Positions 5,810 through 12,679 of a DNA stretch of 12,679 bases are shown here, one piece after another. The notes beneath the pieces were generated by a model. The model made no database searches. It was not told the origin of the DNA and saw only the letters and a list, made by a program, of their open reading frames with translations. The DNA is taken from the NCBI GenBank assembly GCA_964638815.1, contig CAZXBB010000462.1, positions 1 to 12,679 of the forward strand, in the 5' to 3' direction. Source of the stretch: CAZXBB01 sp964638815 (GTDB taxonomy: Bacteria > Planctomycetota > Phycisphaerae > Phycisphaerales > SM1A02). The position numbers and the translations under genes were made by a program. Numbering within the stretch: the first letter of the stretch is position 1; the number at the start of each line of letters is the position of its first letter.

Positions 5810-8112
5810 CCTTCGTCACCGCCGGCCTCGCCGTCGCGGGGCTCGTCGGCGTCCTCATCCCGATTCTCATCTTCCTCCTGTGGCGGCAGCGGCGCACGCC
5901 CGTGCCGTGGGCGGCGATGCGGTTCCTCATGGAGGCGTTCCGCAAGCACCGGCGGCGTCTCCAGGTCGAGCAGCTTCTCCTGCTCGCGATCCGCTGCCTG
6001 ATAATCGCGCTGCTCGGGTTCGCCCTCGCCCGGCCGCTCCTCGAGGGAACGGGGCTGCTCGACGGCGGCGGCGCGCGGACGGTGTACCTCGTCGTCGATA
6101 ACGGCATCGCGTCCGGGGTCGAGACGTCGCCCGACGCGACGGCGCTCGACGGCCACGTCGCCGGCGCGATTGGGATCCTCGAGCAGCTCGACGCGGGCGA
6201 CCGTGTCGGCGTCATCACGGCGGCGCGTCCGGCCCGCGCGATTCTCGATCCGCCCTCCACCGATCGCGCCGCGGTCCGGGAGCTTCTGCGCGGTCTCGAG
6301 CCGTCGGGCGCGCCGAGCGACATCCCCGGCGCCATCGAGCGACTCAGCGGCGTCCTCGCGAAGCTGGAGGCGGATCACGACAAGGTCCTCGTCTACCTGC
6401 TCAGTGAGTACCGCGCCGGTTCGGCGGCGCTCGACGAGGCGCCGCCTCCGACGCTCCCGGCGGCGGTGGACGCGGAGACGGCGCGCATCCTCCTCCGCTC
6501 CGCGCCGCCCGCGACGACGCCGATCGGCAACGTGCAGATCACGGCGCTCGAGCCGGCCCGCAGTGTGGTGCTCGCCGATGCGATCGACGGCTCGGGGCAG
6601 GTCACGGTCCGCCTCGCGCGCCAGGGCGGCGGCCTCGAGCGTCACGTGACCAGCGTGCGTCTCGCCGGCGAGGGGCTCGCCCCGATCGAGCCGAGGGTGG
6701 TGGAGTGGGCGCCCGGCCAGACGGAGGCCCGCGCGGACTTCGTGCTCGACGTCACCGCGCAGCGCGAGCGCGACACGGGGCTTCGGGCGACGATCGACGA
6801 CGACGCGCTCGCGGGCGACAACGTTCGCGCGACCGTGCTCGCCCTGCGCAAGCAGATTCGCGTCCTCCTGATCGATCGCCGGAGCTTCGGATTCGAGCCC
6901 ACGCTCGACCGGCTCACGGCGGGGCAGTGGATGCGCCGAGCGCTCGAGCCGCGTCGGCAGGGCGGCGCGGTGGACATCGTGGAGGTCGAGCCGGCCGCGC
7001 TCGAGCGAGCAGACCTGCGCACCGCGGACGTCGCCGTGCTCCCGCGGCCCGACCTCGTCGCGGACGTCGGCTGGAGCGCGCTGCGCGAGTTCGTTGACGG
7101 GGGCGGGCTCCTGCTCGTGACGCCGCCCGCGGACCTCAACGTGCACCGCTGGACCGACCGGCTGCGCGACGACCTCGGCCTGCGATGGCACCTCGATCGC
7201 GAGGCGAGCGACTTCCCCGCCGGGCTCGCGCTTGCCGACGAGCAGCCGCCGTCCGCGCTGCTGCACATGATCTCGAGCGACCTCGGCGAGCTCTGCCGCC
7301 CGGTCGTCACGCGACGCGCGCTCATGGTCGATACGACGCTGTCCCGCGTGGACGCCGCGCTGATCTTCGCGGACGGTCGCCCGATGATGATCGCGGGCGC
7401 GCCGGGACCGGCTCCCGCCGAGGGCGCCGCGAGTGACGAGGTGGCCGGCGCGCCGACTGACGCCCGCGGGCTCGTGGTCTACCTCGCCGCCGCGCCGCAG
7501 CTCGACTGGACGACGCTCCCGGGCAAGCCGCTGATGGTGCCGCTCATCCAGGAGGTCATCCGGCAGGGGCTCAGCCTGATCCGCGCGGGCGGCGGGCAAT
7601 CCGTCGGCGAACGCCCGGTGCTCCTCGCGGGGCCGGCGGCGCGGGCGGTCGTGACGCCCCGGGGCGAGCGCATCGCCATCGATCGCGATCACCGGCCCGA
7701 ACGTGCGCTCGATGAGAGCGGGCTCTACCGCGTCGTTGACGTCGCGGGGCAGGACGTCGGCGCCGTCGCGGTGAACGTCAACGCGGCCGCGGCCCGCACC
7801 GGGGTCCAGCCCGCGGCCGCCGTCGGCGCCTGGCTCGAGCGTTCCGGACCCTGGGGCTTCTACGACCCGCAGGACGTCGGCGCGGATCTCCGCGGCGCCG
7901 AGGGCGGGTCACCGCTCGCCGGCATTCTGCTGCTTGTCGTGCTCGGCCTCATCCTCGCCGAGACGCTGCTCGCGCGGTGGTTCAGCCACGCCGCCGTGGC
8001 GAAGGGCGGCGCCGGTCCGCGCGGACTCGATCCGACGATGGGATCGCTCGCGGCGCCGGTCGCGCGCACGGGCGGCGGCGGCCTCGCCGGGACCGGGAGG
8101 GCGTCGTCATGA
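5806..8112 (+). CDS. BatA-like membrane protein with degenerate VWA domain
   Basis: A 768-residue membrane protein. Its N-terminal BatA-type module has two membrane segments (about 4-26 and 56-77) around a basic stretch with TPVPWAAMRFL. A VWA-like domain follows, but its metal site is broken: VVDNGIAS (D98) stands where DxSxS is expected, and LLSEYR (about 199-203) stands where an SD pair is usual. A glutamine-amidotransferase-like fold (about 350-445; VLLIDRR, VDGGGLLLV) comes next, without a visible catalytic cysteine nucleophile motif. One C-terminal membrane segment (about 705-727) ends the known parts. The ATG overlaps the DUF58 stop (ATGA), with AGAGGAGC just upstream. The frame extends far upstream inside the DUF58 gene, but that part is out-of-frame shadow. 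It probably scaffolds the MoxR partners in the membrane. Confidence 0.85.
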   Translation: MTFVTAGLAVAGLVGVLIPILIFLLWRQRRTPVPWAAMRFLMEAFRKHRRRLQVEQLLLLAIRCLIIALLGFALARPLLEGTGLLDGGGARTVYLVVDNGIASGVETSPDATALDGHVAGAIGILEQLDAGDRVGVITAARPARAILDPPSTDRAAVRELLRGLEPSGAPSDIPGAIERLSGVLAKLEADHDKVLVYLLSEYRAGSAALDEAPPPTLPAAVDAETARILLRSAPPATTPIGNVQITALEPARSVVLADAIDGSGQVTVRLARQGGGLERHVTSVRLAGEGLAPIEPRVVEWAPGQTEARADFVLDVTAQRERDTGLRATIDDDALAGDNVRATVLALRKQIRVLLIDRRSFGFEPTLDRLTAGQWMRRALEPRRQGGAVDIVEVEPAALERADLRTADVAVLPRPDLVADVGWSALREFVDGGGLLLVTPPADLNVHRWTDRLRDDLGLRWHLDREASDFPAGLALADEQPPSALLHMISSDLGELCRPVVTRRALMVDTTLSRVDAALIFADGRPMMIAGAPGPAPAEGAASDEVAGAPTDARGLVVYLAAAPQLDWTTLPGKPLMVPLIQEVIRQGLSLIRAGGGQSVGERPVLLAGPAARAVVTPRGERIAIDRDHRPERALDESGLYRVVDVAGQDVGAVAVNVNAAAARTGVQPAAAVGAWLERSGPWGFYDPQDVGADLRGAEGGSPLAGILLLVVLGLILAETLLARWFSHAAVAKGGAGPRGLDPTMGSLAAPVARTGGGGLAGTGRASS

Positions 8113-10481
8113 ACAGCCCCGCCGCGCGCTGGCTGCTCGATCTCAACGTGATCCCGGCGGACGCGGGTGGGCTGCGGCTTGCCTGGGAGCACGACTGGCC
8201 GGCGTGGCTGTGGACGCTCCTTCTGCTCGGCGCGATCCTGCTCGCCGTCTGGAGCTACCGCCGTCTCAGCGGCCGGCGTCTCGTGCGCGGCGGGCTCGCC
8301 GTCGTTCGGGCCGCGGTCATTCTCCTCGCGCTCGTCATCGTCGCCGGACCGATGCTGGAGCTGCCGCGTGAGACCGTGGAGCAGGACTGGGTGCTCATCC
8401 TCACCGATCGCAGCGCGTCCATGAGCATCGCCGACGCGGCCGGCGGACCCGGAAGCGCCACGGGCGGGCGCATCAGCCGCGACGAGCAGCTCCGCCGCCT
8501 CCTGGCGCGGCACGAGGACGTCTGGTCCGGTCTCGCGGCCGAGCGCCAGGTGAAATGGCTCGGTTTCCACGCCGGCGCGTTCAGCCTCGCCGGCGACGAC
8601 GACCCCGCGCCCGTGTCGGGCGCGCTCCCCGGGTCGGGCGCGCTCCGCGCGTCGCGCCCCAACCTCGGCGACGCGGCCGGCACGCGCACGAGCCTCGGCC
8701 CCGCGGTCGAGCAGGCGCTCCAGCGCGCGGCGGCACGGCCGGTGAGCGGCATCGTCGTGCTCAGCGACGGCCGCACGAGCGACCCGCCCGGCCGCGCGCT
8801 CCTCCGTCACCTCCAGGCCGAGGCGATCCCCGTCTTCGCGGTGCCGCTTGGCTCGCCCGAGCCGCTCGGCGATCTCGCGTTGCGTCGCATCGACGCGCCG
8901 CGGCGCGCCTTCGTGCGCGACAAGGTGCCGGTGATCGTCGAGATCGACCGCTTCGGCTCCGCCGTGCGCGAACTCGGCGGCGTCGTGCGTCTCGTTGACG
9001 ACCTGACGGGCGAGACGCTCGATCGCGAGGAGCTGGCGCCCGGCGACGACCGCGACCGGCTCACGCTGACCGCGGAGCCCGAGCTGGCGGGCGAGGCGAC
9101 GTGGAGCGTCGTCATCGAAATGGCCGCACCCGACCTCGTGCCGGAGAACAACCGCCGCCCGATTCTCATCGAGCTCGTGGACCGGCCGTTGCGCGTTCTC
9201 TACGTCGACGGCTACCCGCGATGGGAGTACCGCTACCTCAAGAACCTTCTCATCCGCGAGGAATCGATCGAGTGCTCCGTGATGCTGCTCTCCGCGGATC
9301 GCGACTTCGCGCAGGAGGGCAACGAGCCGATCACGCGGCTGCCCCGCTCGCCCGAGGAGCTTGCGCGGTACGACGTCGTCGTGCTCGGCGACGCCCCGGC
9401 GACGTTCTTCTCGCCCGACCAGCTCGACATGATCCGCAGCCACGTCGCCGAGCGGGGCGCGGGCCTTCTCTGGATCGGCGGCGAGCGCTACACGCCCGCG
9501 TCGTACGCAGGCACCGTGCTCGCCGACCTCCTCCCGATGCGCGGCGGGCTCGAGCTCGCCACGATCGGCCGGCCGGTCAACATGCGACCGACCGAGCTCG
9601 CGGAGCGTCTCGGCGTGCTGCGTCTCGTGACGCAGTCCGGGGTCGGCTGGCCGCGCGAGCTGACGGATCCCTCCTACGGCTGGTCGCAGCTCTGGGCCGC
9701 GCAGCGCATCGAGCGCGGCCGGCTCAAGCCCACCGCCGAGGTGCTCGCGGAGACCGTTGACGAGATCGACGGCGCGCGGCTGCCCCTCGTCGCCCACATC
9801 CGCTACGGCGCGGGCCAGTCGATCTATGCCGCGACCGACGAGATCTGGCGCTGGCGGTACGGACGCGGCGAGCTGCTGCCCGACCAGTTCTGGATCCAGA
9901 TGATCCGCATGCTCGGCCGCGCGAGCCTGGCGACGTCCGGTGAGCGCGCGGTGCTCGAGGTGCAGCCGCGTCGCCTCGAGGTGGGTCAGCCGATGCGCAT
10001 CGACCTGCGTCTCCTCGACGCGCAGCTCGTCGATCCGCGCCGGCAGACGGTGCGCGCCGTCCTCGAGACGGCGGACGGGACGAAGGTCGCGGATCTCGAG
10101 CTGCGTCGCCTGCCCGACACACCGGATCGCTTCGGCGCGACCTACCTCTCCGAGGCGACGGGTCAGCTCCGCGTGCGGCTCGACGACGCCATGCTGAGCG
10201 GGCTCGCCCTGGCGACGCCCGTCGAGGTGTTCACGCCGGACGACGAGCTTCGGCGGCCGGAGAGCGACCACGCGACGCTCGCGGCCCTCGCCGAGGCGAC
10301 CGGCGGGCGCGTCCTGCCCCCGGACGAGATCGGGCGGCTGCCCGAACTCCTGCCGAACCGGGCCGTGCGGACGCTCAACCCGCTCCGCGAGCGCATCTGG
10401 GACACCCCCCTCGCGTTCATCCTCGTCGTGCTCGCGCTGACGCTGGAGTGGGTGGGGCGGAAGGTGCTGCGGCTCGTGTGA
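8109..10481 (+). CDS. VWA-domain membrane protein with amidotransferase-like domain
   Basis: A 790-residue membrane protein with two N-terminal membrane segments (about 30-50 and 62-83) and a VWA domain whose metal site is intact: DRSAS (D100, S102, S104), T194 in TRTSLG and D220 in VVLSDGR. A beta-rich region follows at about 255-355. Next is a glutamine-amidotransferase-like domain (about 361-475; LRVLYVDGYPRWEYRYL, YDVVVLGDAP, GLLWIGGE), probably a fold without amidotransferase chemistry. One C-terminal membrane segment (about 767-786) ends the protein. The start overlaps the previous stop as ATGA, so the two are translationally coupled. It pairs with the upstream BatA-like protein, which has the same layout but a broken metal site. 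It is a likely membrane partner of the MoxR ATPase. Confidence 0.87.
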   Translation: MNSPAARWLLDLNVIPADAGGLRLAWEHDWPAWLWTLLLLGAILLAVWSYRRLSGRRLVRGGLAVVRAAVILLALVIVAGPMLELPRETVEQDWVLILTDRSASMSIADAAGGPGSATGGRISRDEQLRRLLARHEDVWSGLAAERQVKWLGFHAGAFSLAGDDDPAPVSGALPGSGALRASRPNLGDAAGTRTSLGPAVEQALQRAAARPVSGIVVLSDGRTSDPPGRALLRHLQAEAIPVFAVPLGSPEPLGDLALRRIDAPRRAFVRDKVPVIVEIDRFGSAVRELGGVVRLVDDLTGETLDREELAPGDDRDRLTLTAEPELAGEATWSVVIEMAAPDLVPENNRRPILIELVDRPLRVLYVDGYPRWEYRYLKNLLIREESIECSVMLLSADRDFAQEGNEPITRLPRSPEELARYDVVVLGDAPATFFSPDQLDMIRSHVAERGAGLLWIGGERYTPASYAGTVLADLLPMRGGLELATIGRPVNMRPTELAERLGVLRLVTQSGVGWPRELTDPSYGWSQLWAAQRIERGRLKPTAEVLAETVDEIDGARLPLVAHIRYGAGQSIYAATDEIWRWRYGRGELLPDQFWIQMIRMLGRASLATSGERAVLEVQPRRLEVGQPMRIDLRLLDAQLVDPRRQTVRAVLETADGTKVADLELRRLPDTPDRFGATYLSEATGQLRVRLDDAMLSGLALATPVEVFTPDDELRRPESDHATLAALAEATGGRVLPPDEIGRLPELLPNRAVRTLNPLRERIWDTPLAFILVVLALTLEWVGRKVLRLV

Positions 10482-10488
10482 CCTGGAA

Positions 10489-10512
10489 GGAACGGGAAAC
10501 TGATCCCGTTCC
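10489..10512 (+). terminator. Hairpin at the end of the moxR operon
   Basis: GGAACGGGA (10489-10497) and TCCCGTTCC (10504-10512) form a perfect 9-bp stem with a six-base loop, starting 7 bases after the VWA gene stop. No T-run follows, so it may be a factor-assisted terminator or a 3'-end protecting hairpin rather than a classic intrinsic terminator. Confidence 0.45.
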
Positions 10513-10573
10513 CCGCGTCCACCAGAGATCCGGCGGGTATCGCACGTTAGAGTCAGTATGAGGCCGTTGCGCC

Positions 10574-10619
10574 CGATCCCGAGGCCCGGGCGAATCGTTT
10601 GTTCGCTGGCCTCGGATCG
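10574..10619. other. Long intergenic hairpin of unknown role
   Basis: CGAT with ATCG, a single-base bulge, CCGAGGCC with GGCCTCGG (8 pairs), a 3/1 internal loop, then GCGAA with TTCGC (5 pairs) close a seven-base loop: 17 pairs in all. It lies in the 192-bp gap between the VWA gene and the DUF4175-like gene. It could be an attenuator, a processing site, a bidirectional terminator or part of a small RNA. It has no T-run on either side. Confidence 0.5.
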
Positions 10620-10628
10620 ACCGATAAC

Positions 10629-10659
10629 AGGAGGATCGCCCGCGGCCCCCACCGGGGGC
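10629..10659 (+). promoter_or_regulatory. Displaced AGGAGG plus GC hairpin before the last gene
   Basis: A perfect ribosome-site-like AGGAGG (10629-10634) lies 39 bases before the chosen ATG (10674), and no start codon sits at a normal distance from it. Between them GCCCCC (10645-10650) pairs with GGGGGC (10654-10659) around ACC. Folding the hairpin shortens the effective spacing to about 24 bases, still long. It may be a translation-control element or an orphan match. Confidence 0.3.
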
Positions 10660-10673
10660 GGACGAACGCCGTC

Positions 10674-12679
10674 ATGAAGCAGGTTCTCGACGAACTCGAT
10701 CAGCTCCGACGCCGGACGCGACAGATGCTGATCCTCCAGCGCGCGGCCGTGCTCGCGGCCTGGTCGATCGGCGCGGTCGTCGTCCTCGTCCTCGTCGACT
10801 ACGCGCTGCGTCTGCCGAGCGCGTTTCGGCTCGCGCTGCTCGTGCTGGGTCTCGGGCTCCTCGGCGTCGGGGTCGCGCGGTATCTCGTCACCGCCTTGGG
10901 CTTCCGTCCGAGCCTCACGCAGCTTGCGCTCCGTGTCGAGCGCGCGATGCCCGCGATGACCGGACGCCTCGCGTCGAGCGTCGAGTTCGCGCAGGCGGGG
11001 ATCGACCAGGTCAACCCGATGGCGGCCCGCAGCGTGCGCGACGCGCAGAGCCGGCTGAGCGGGGAGTCGGTCCGGACGATCATCGCCCCGGGCCGCACCC
11101 TCCGCGACCTCGGCATCGCCGCGGCCGTCGCCGGCGTCGCCGCCGTGCTCGTGCTCGCGTCGCCCGCGACCGCGCGCACCGGTCTCGCGCGGCTGCTGTT
11201 TCCCTACGGCGCGACGCAGTGGCCCGCCCGGACCGCGGTGGCGTCGCTGATGGGCGAGGTGGTCCGGCCGGGCGCGGTGCATCCGCGCGGCCAGGTGCTC
11301 GCGTTGCGGGCGCGCAATCTCACCGAGGGCGCCGGCGACGACCGTGTCGACGTCCACTACCGGATGATCGACGGCGGCGCCGTGGGCGAATGGGAGCACG
11401 CCGTGCTGTCGCACCAGGGCGACGGCGTTCACGAGCGTCTCGTCGATACCAACGCGGAGGCGATCGAGCTCTACTTCGCCACCGAGGACGCCCGCTCGCG
11501 CGTGGAGCGCATCGAGCTCGTGCCGCCGCCGGCGTTCACCCGCGCGATGTTGCACGTCACGCCCCCGGACTACGCGGCGGGCCGCGCTCCCGGGCTGACC
11601 GCCGAGCTCGGCCCCGGCCTCGACGACCGGGCCGTGACCGAGACGGCCAGCCTCGTGGGCTCGGCGGCGGAGATCGTCTTCGACCTCAACAAGCCGCTGC
11701 CCGTCCCGGACGACGCCGCGGCCCGCGACGCGTGGGCGCGCGAGACCTTCGGCGTGCCTGCCGGGGACGACGTGCCCGACTTCACCGCGCTGCCGCCCGC
11801 CGGCGCCGACGCGCCGCACCGCTGGCGGCTCGCCTGGCGCATCGACGCCACGCGCACGCTCGCGGTCACGCTGCGTGACGAGTACGGGCTCACGAGCAAC
11901 GAGCCGATCAGCTACCGCATCACCGCCGCGGAGGATCACGCGCCGAGCGTGACGATTACGGAGCCGCAGAGCGACCTCGCCGTGCTCGCGAGCGCGGTGG
12001 TCTCGGTGAGCGGCGAAGCCAAGGACGACGTCGGGGTGGCGCGTCTCGGGCTCCGCGCGAGCGCGAACCGGCGCGTTGCGCCGGGCGTCGATGAGGAGCT
12101 TTCGTTCGCGCCGGAGCGCGATCTCGCCGAGGAGCGCGTCGCGGAGGCGTCGATCCGCTCCGAGCTCGAGCTCTCGAGCTTCGGGCTGGCGGAAGGGGAC
12201 GCGGTCATGATCACGGCCGTCGCGGACGACGTCTTCGAGCTCGACGCCCGGCGGCACGAGACCGTCGTGTCCCCGGTGCGTCGGCTGCGCATCATCAGCG
12301 AGCTCGACTTCGCCGCCCAGATGCGTCGCCAGCTCTCGGCGATCCGCCAGAGCGCGATCCGGCTCGAGTCGCTCCAGGCGGAAATCCAGGACGACGTGAT
12401 CGATCACGGCGTGCAGCCCGGTCTCGAGCAGGCTCAGGGCCAGGTCGGCGACCGCATCGCGACCCAGCGCGAGGCGATCGACGAGCTCGTCGAGCAGGCC
12501 GAGTGGAACCGGCTGGACGACGAGCAGATCGAGGGTCTCCTCCGGCAGTCGCGAGATCTGCTCGACTACGCCGGCCGCGCGGCGAACCGCGCGGCGGAGG
12601 CGATCGCGACGCGCGAGGCGGAGGCGGCCTCCGGCACGCCCCCGGCGAACGATGCCGCGTCCGGGCGAGGCGATGCGGA
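10674..12679 (+). CDS. DUF4175-like membrane protein, 3' end cut by window
   Basis: At least 668 residues; the frame is open to the window end with no stop. Two N-terminal membrane segments (about 23-45 and 51-74) and a third (about 145-164) frame a cytoplasmic helical part. A large, probably extracytoplasmic beta-rich region follows, with family-like motifs FPYGATQWPART (176-187), VTPPDY (about 294-299), DDVGVARL (451-458) and repeated beta segments. From about 543 the chain is charged and helical (QMRRQLSAIRQ, RIATQREAIDELVEQAE), very likely a coiled coil, then turns Ala/Glu-rich. The motifs resemble DUF4175-type proteins found next to MoxR-VWA genes. The start is uncertain: no ribosome site at normal distance; the next in-frame ATG is codon 18. 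Its promoter was not identified. It may be a late member of the same membrane system. Confidence 0.8.
   Translation, partial: MKQVLDELDQLRRRTRQMLILQRAAVLAAWSIGAVVVLVLVDYALRLPSAFRLALLVLGLGLLGVGVARYLVTALGFRPSLTQLALRVERAMPAMTGRLASSVEFAQAGIDQVNPMAARSVRDAQSRLSGESVRTIIAPGRTLRDLGIAAAVAGVAAVLVLASPATARTGLARLLFPYGATQWPARTAVASLMGEVVRPGAVHPRGQVLALRARNLTEGAGDDRVDVHYRMIDGGAVGEWEHAVLSHQGDGVHERLVDTNAEAIELYFATEDARSRVERIELVPPPAFTRAMLHVTPPDYAAGRAPGLTAELGPGLDDRAVTETASLVGSAAEIVFDLNKPLPVPDDAAARDAWARETFGVPAGDDVPDFTALPPAGADAPHRWRLAWRIDATRTLAVTLRDEYGLTSNEPISYRITAAEDHAPSVTITEPQSDLAVLASAVVSVSGEAKDDVGVARLGLRASANRRVAPGVDEELSFAPERDLAEERVAEASIRSELELSSFGLAEGDAVMITAVADDVFELDARRHETVVSPVRRLRIISELDFAAQMRRQLSAIRQSAIRLESLQAEIQDDVIDHGVQPGLEQAQGQVGDRIATQREAIDELVEQAEWNRLDDEQIEGLLRQSRDLLDYAGRAANRAAEAIATREAEAASGTPPANDAASGRGDA

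Noticed and set aside
7977..8108. 44-codon upstream extension of the second VWA protein
   Set aside because: It overlaps the end of the BatA-like gene. ATG at 8109 forms a normal ATGA coupling and is followed by the expected N-terminal membrane segments.
10548..10562. Possible -10 elements TAGAGT and TATGAG before the last gene
   Set aside because: No acceptable -35 lies at 16-18 bases upstream of either, so neither was called a promoter.
7860..12407. Minus-strand open frame of 1515 codons opposite the VWA and DUF4175-like genes
   Set aside because: Its codons lie in exact register with the sense codons, so its stops would need sense TTA, CTA or TCA, which this GC-rich genome rarely uses. 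The protein is Arg-rich low-complexity sequence with no motif.

Overview
The window is a GC-rich bacterial chromosomal segment. The DnaA, the MoxR / DUF58 / BatA-like / von Willebrand A (VWA) gene row and the DUF4175-like membrane protein resemble genes of Planctomycetota. That assignment is an inference from protein style and gene order, not from a search. Almost everything reads rightward; only tRNA-Glu and one doubtful small ORF read leftward.

Left part (1-2749): a tRNA-Glu(CTC) gene on the minus strand has its own promoter. Diverging from it is a plant-TRZ1-like tRNase Z (224-1141), then dnaA (1328-2749). The dnaA promoter (1170-1198) appears to start a leader that folds on paper into a compact three-way junction (1201-1287).

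Middle part (2750-3735): 986 bp with no convincing long gene. It looks like a replication origin. DnaA-box-like sites, the best matching AGGTTGCYCACA, cluster between 2991 and 3400. They flank an unusually AT-rich stretch (3271-3317). A promoter-like TATACT set inside a perfect dyad (3457-3474) follows, then a C-rich 15/16-bp tandem repeat array (3550-3673).

Right part (3736-12679): a MoxR AAA+ ATPase, a DUF58 protein, a BatA-like membrane protein with a degenerate VWA metal site, and a second VWA membrane protein with an intact site. The last three starts are tightly coupled (24-nt gap, then two ATGA overlaps), so these four genes are probably one operon. After a 192-bp gap with three strong hairpins comes a DUF4175-like membrane protein with a coiled-coil C-terminal half, cut by the window end. 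By family knowledge, a MoxR ATPase works with VWA proteins as a chaperone-like or assembly machine at the membrane; the substrate cannot be told from the sequence.

The observations most worth checking are the structured dnaA leader and the candidate oriC. No clearly new multi-gene defence or mobile system was seen.
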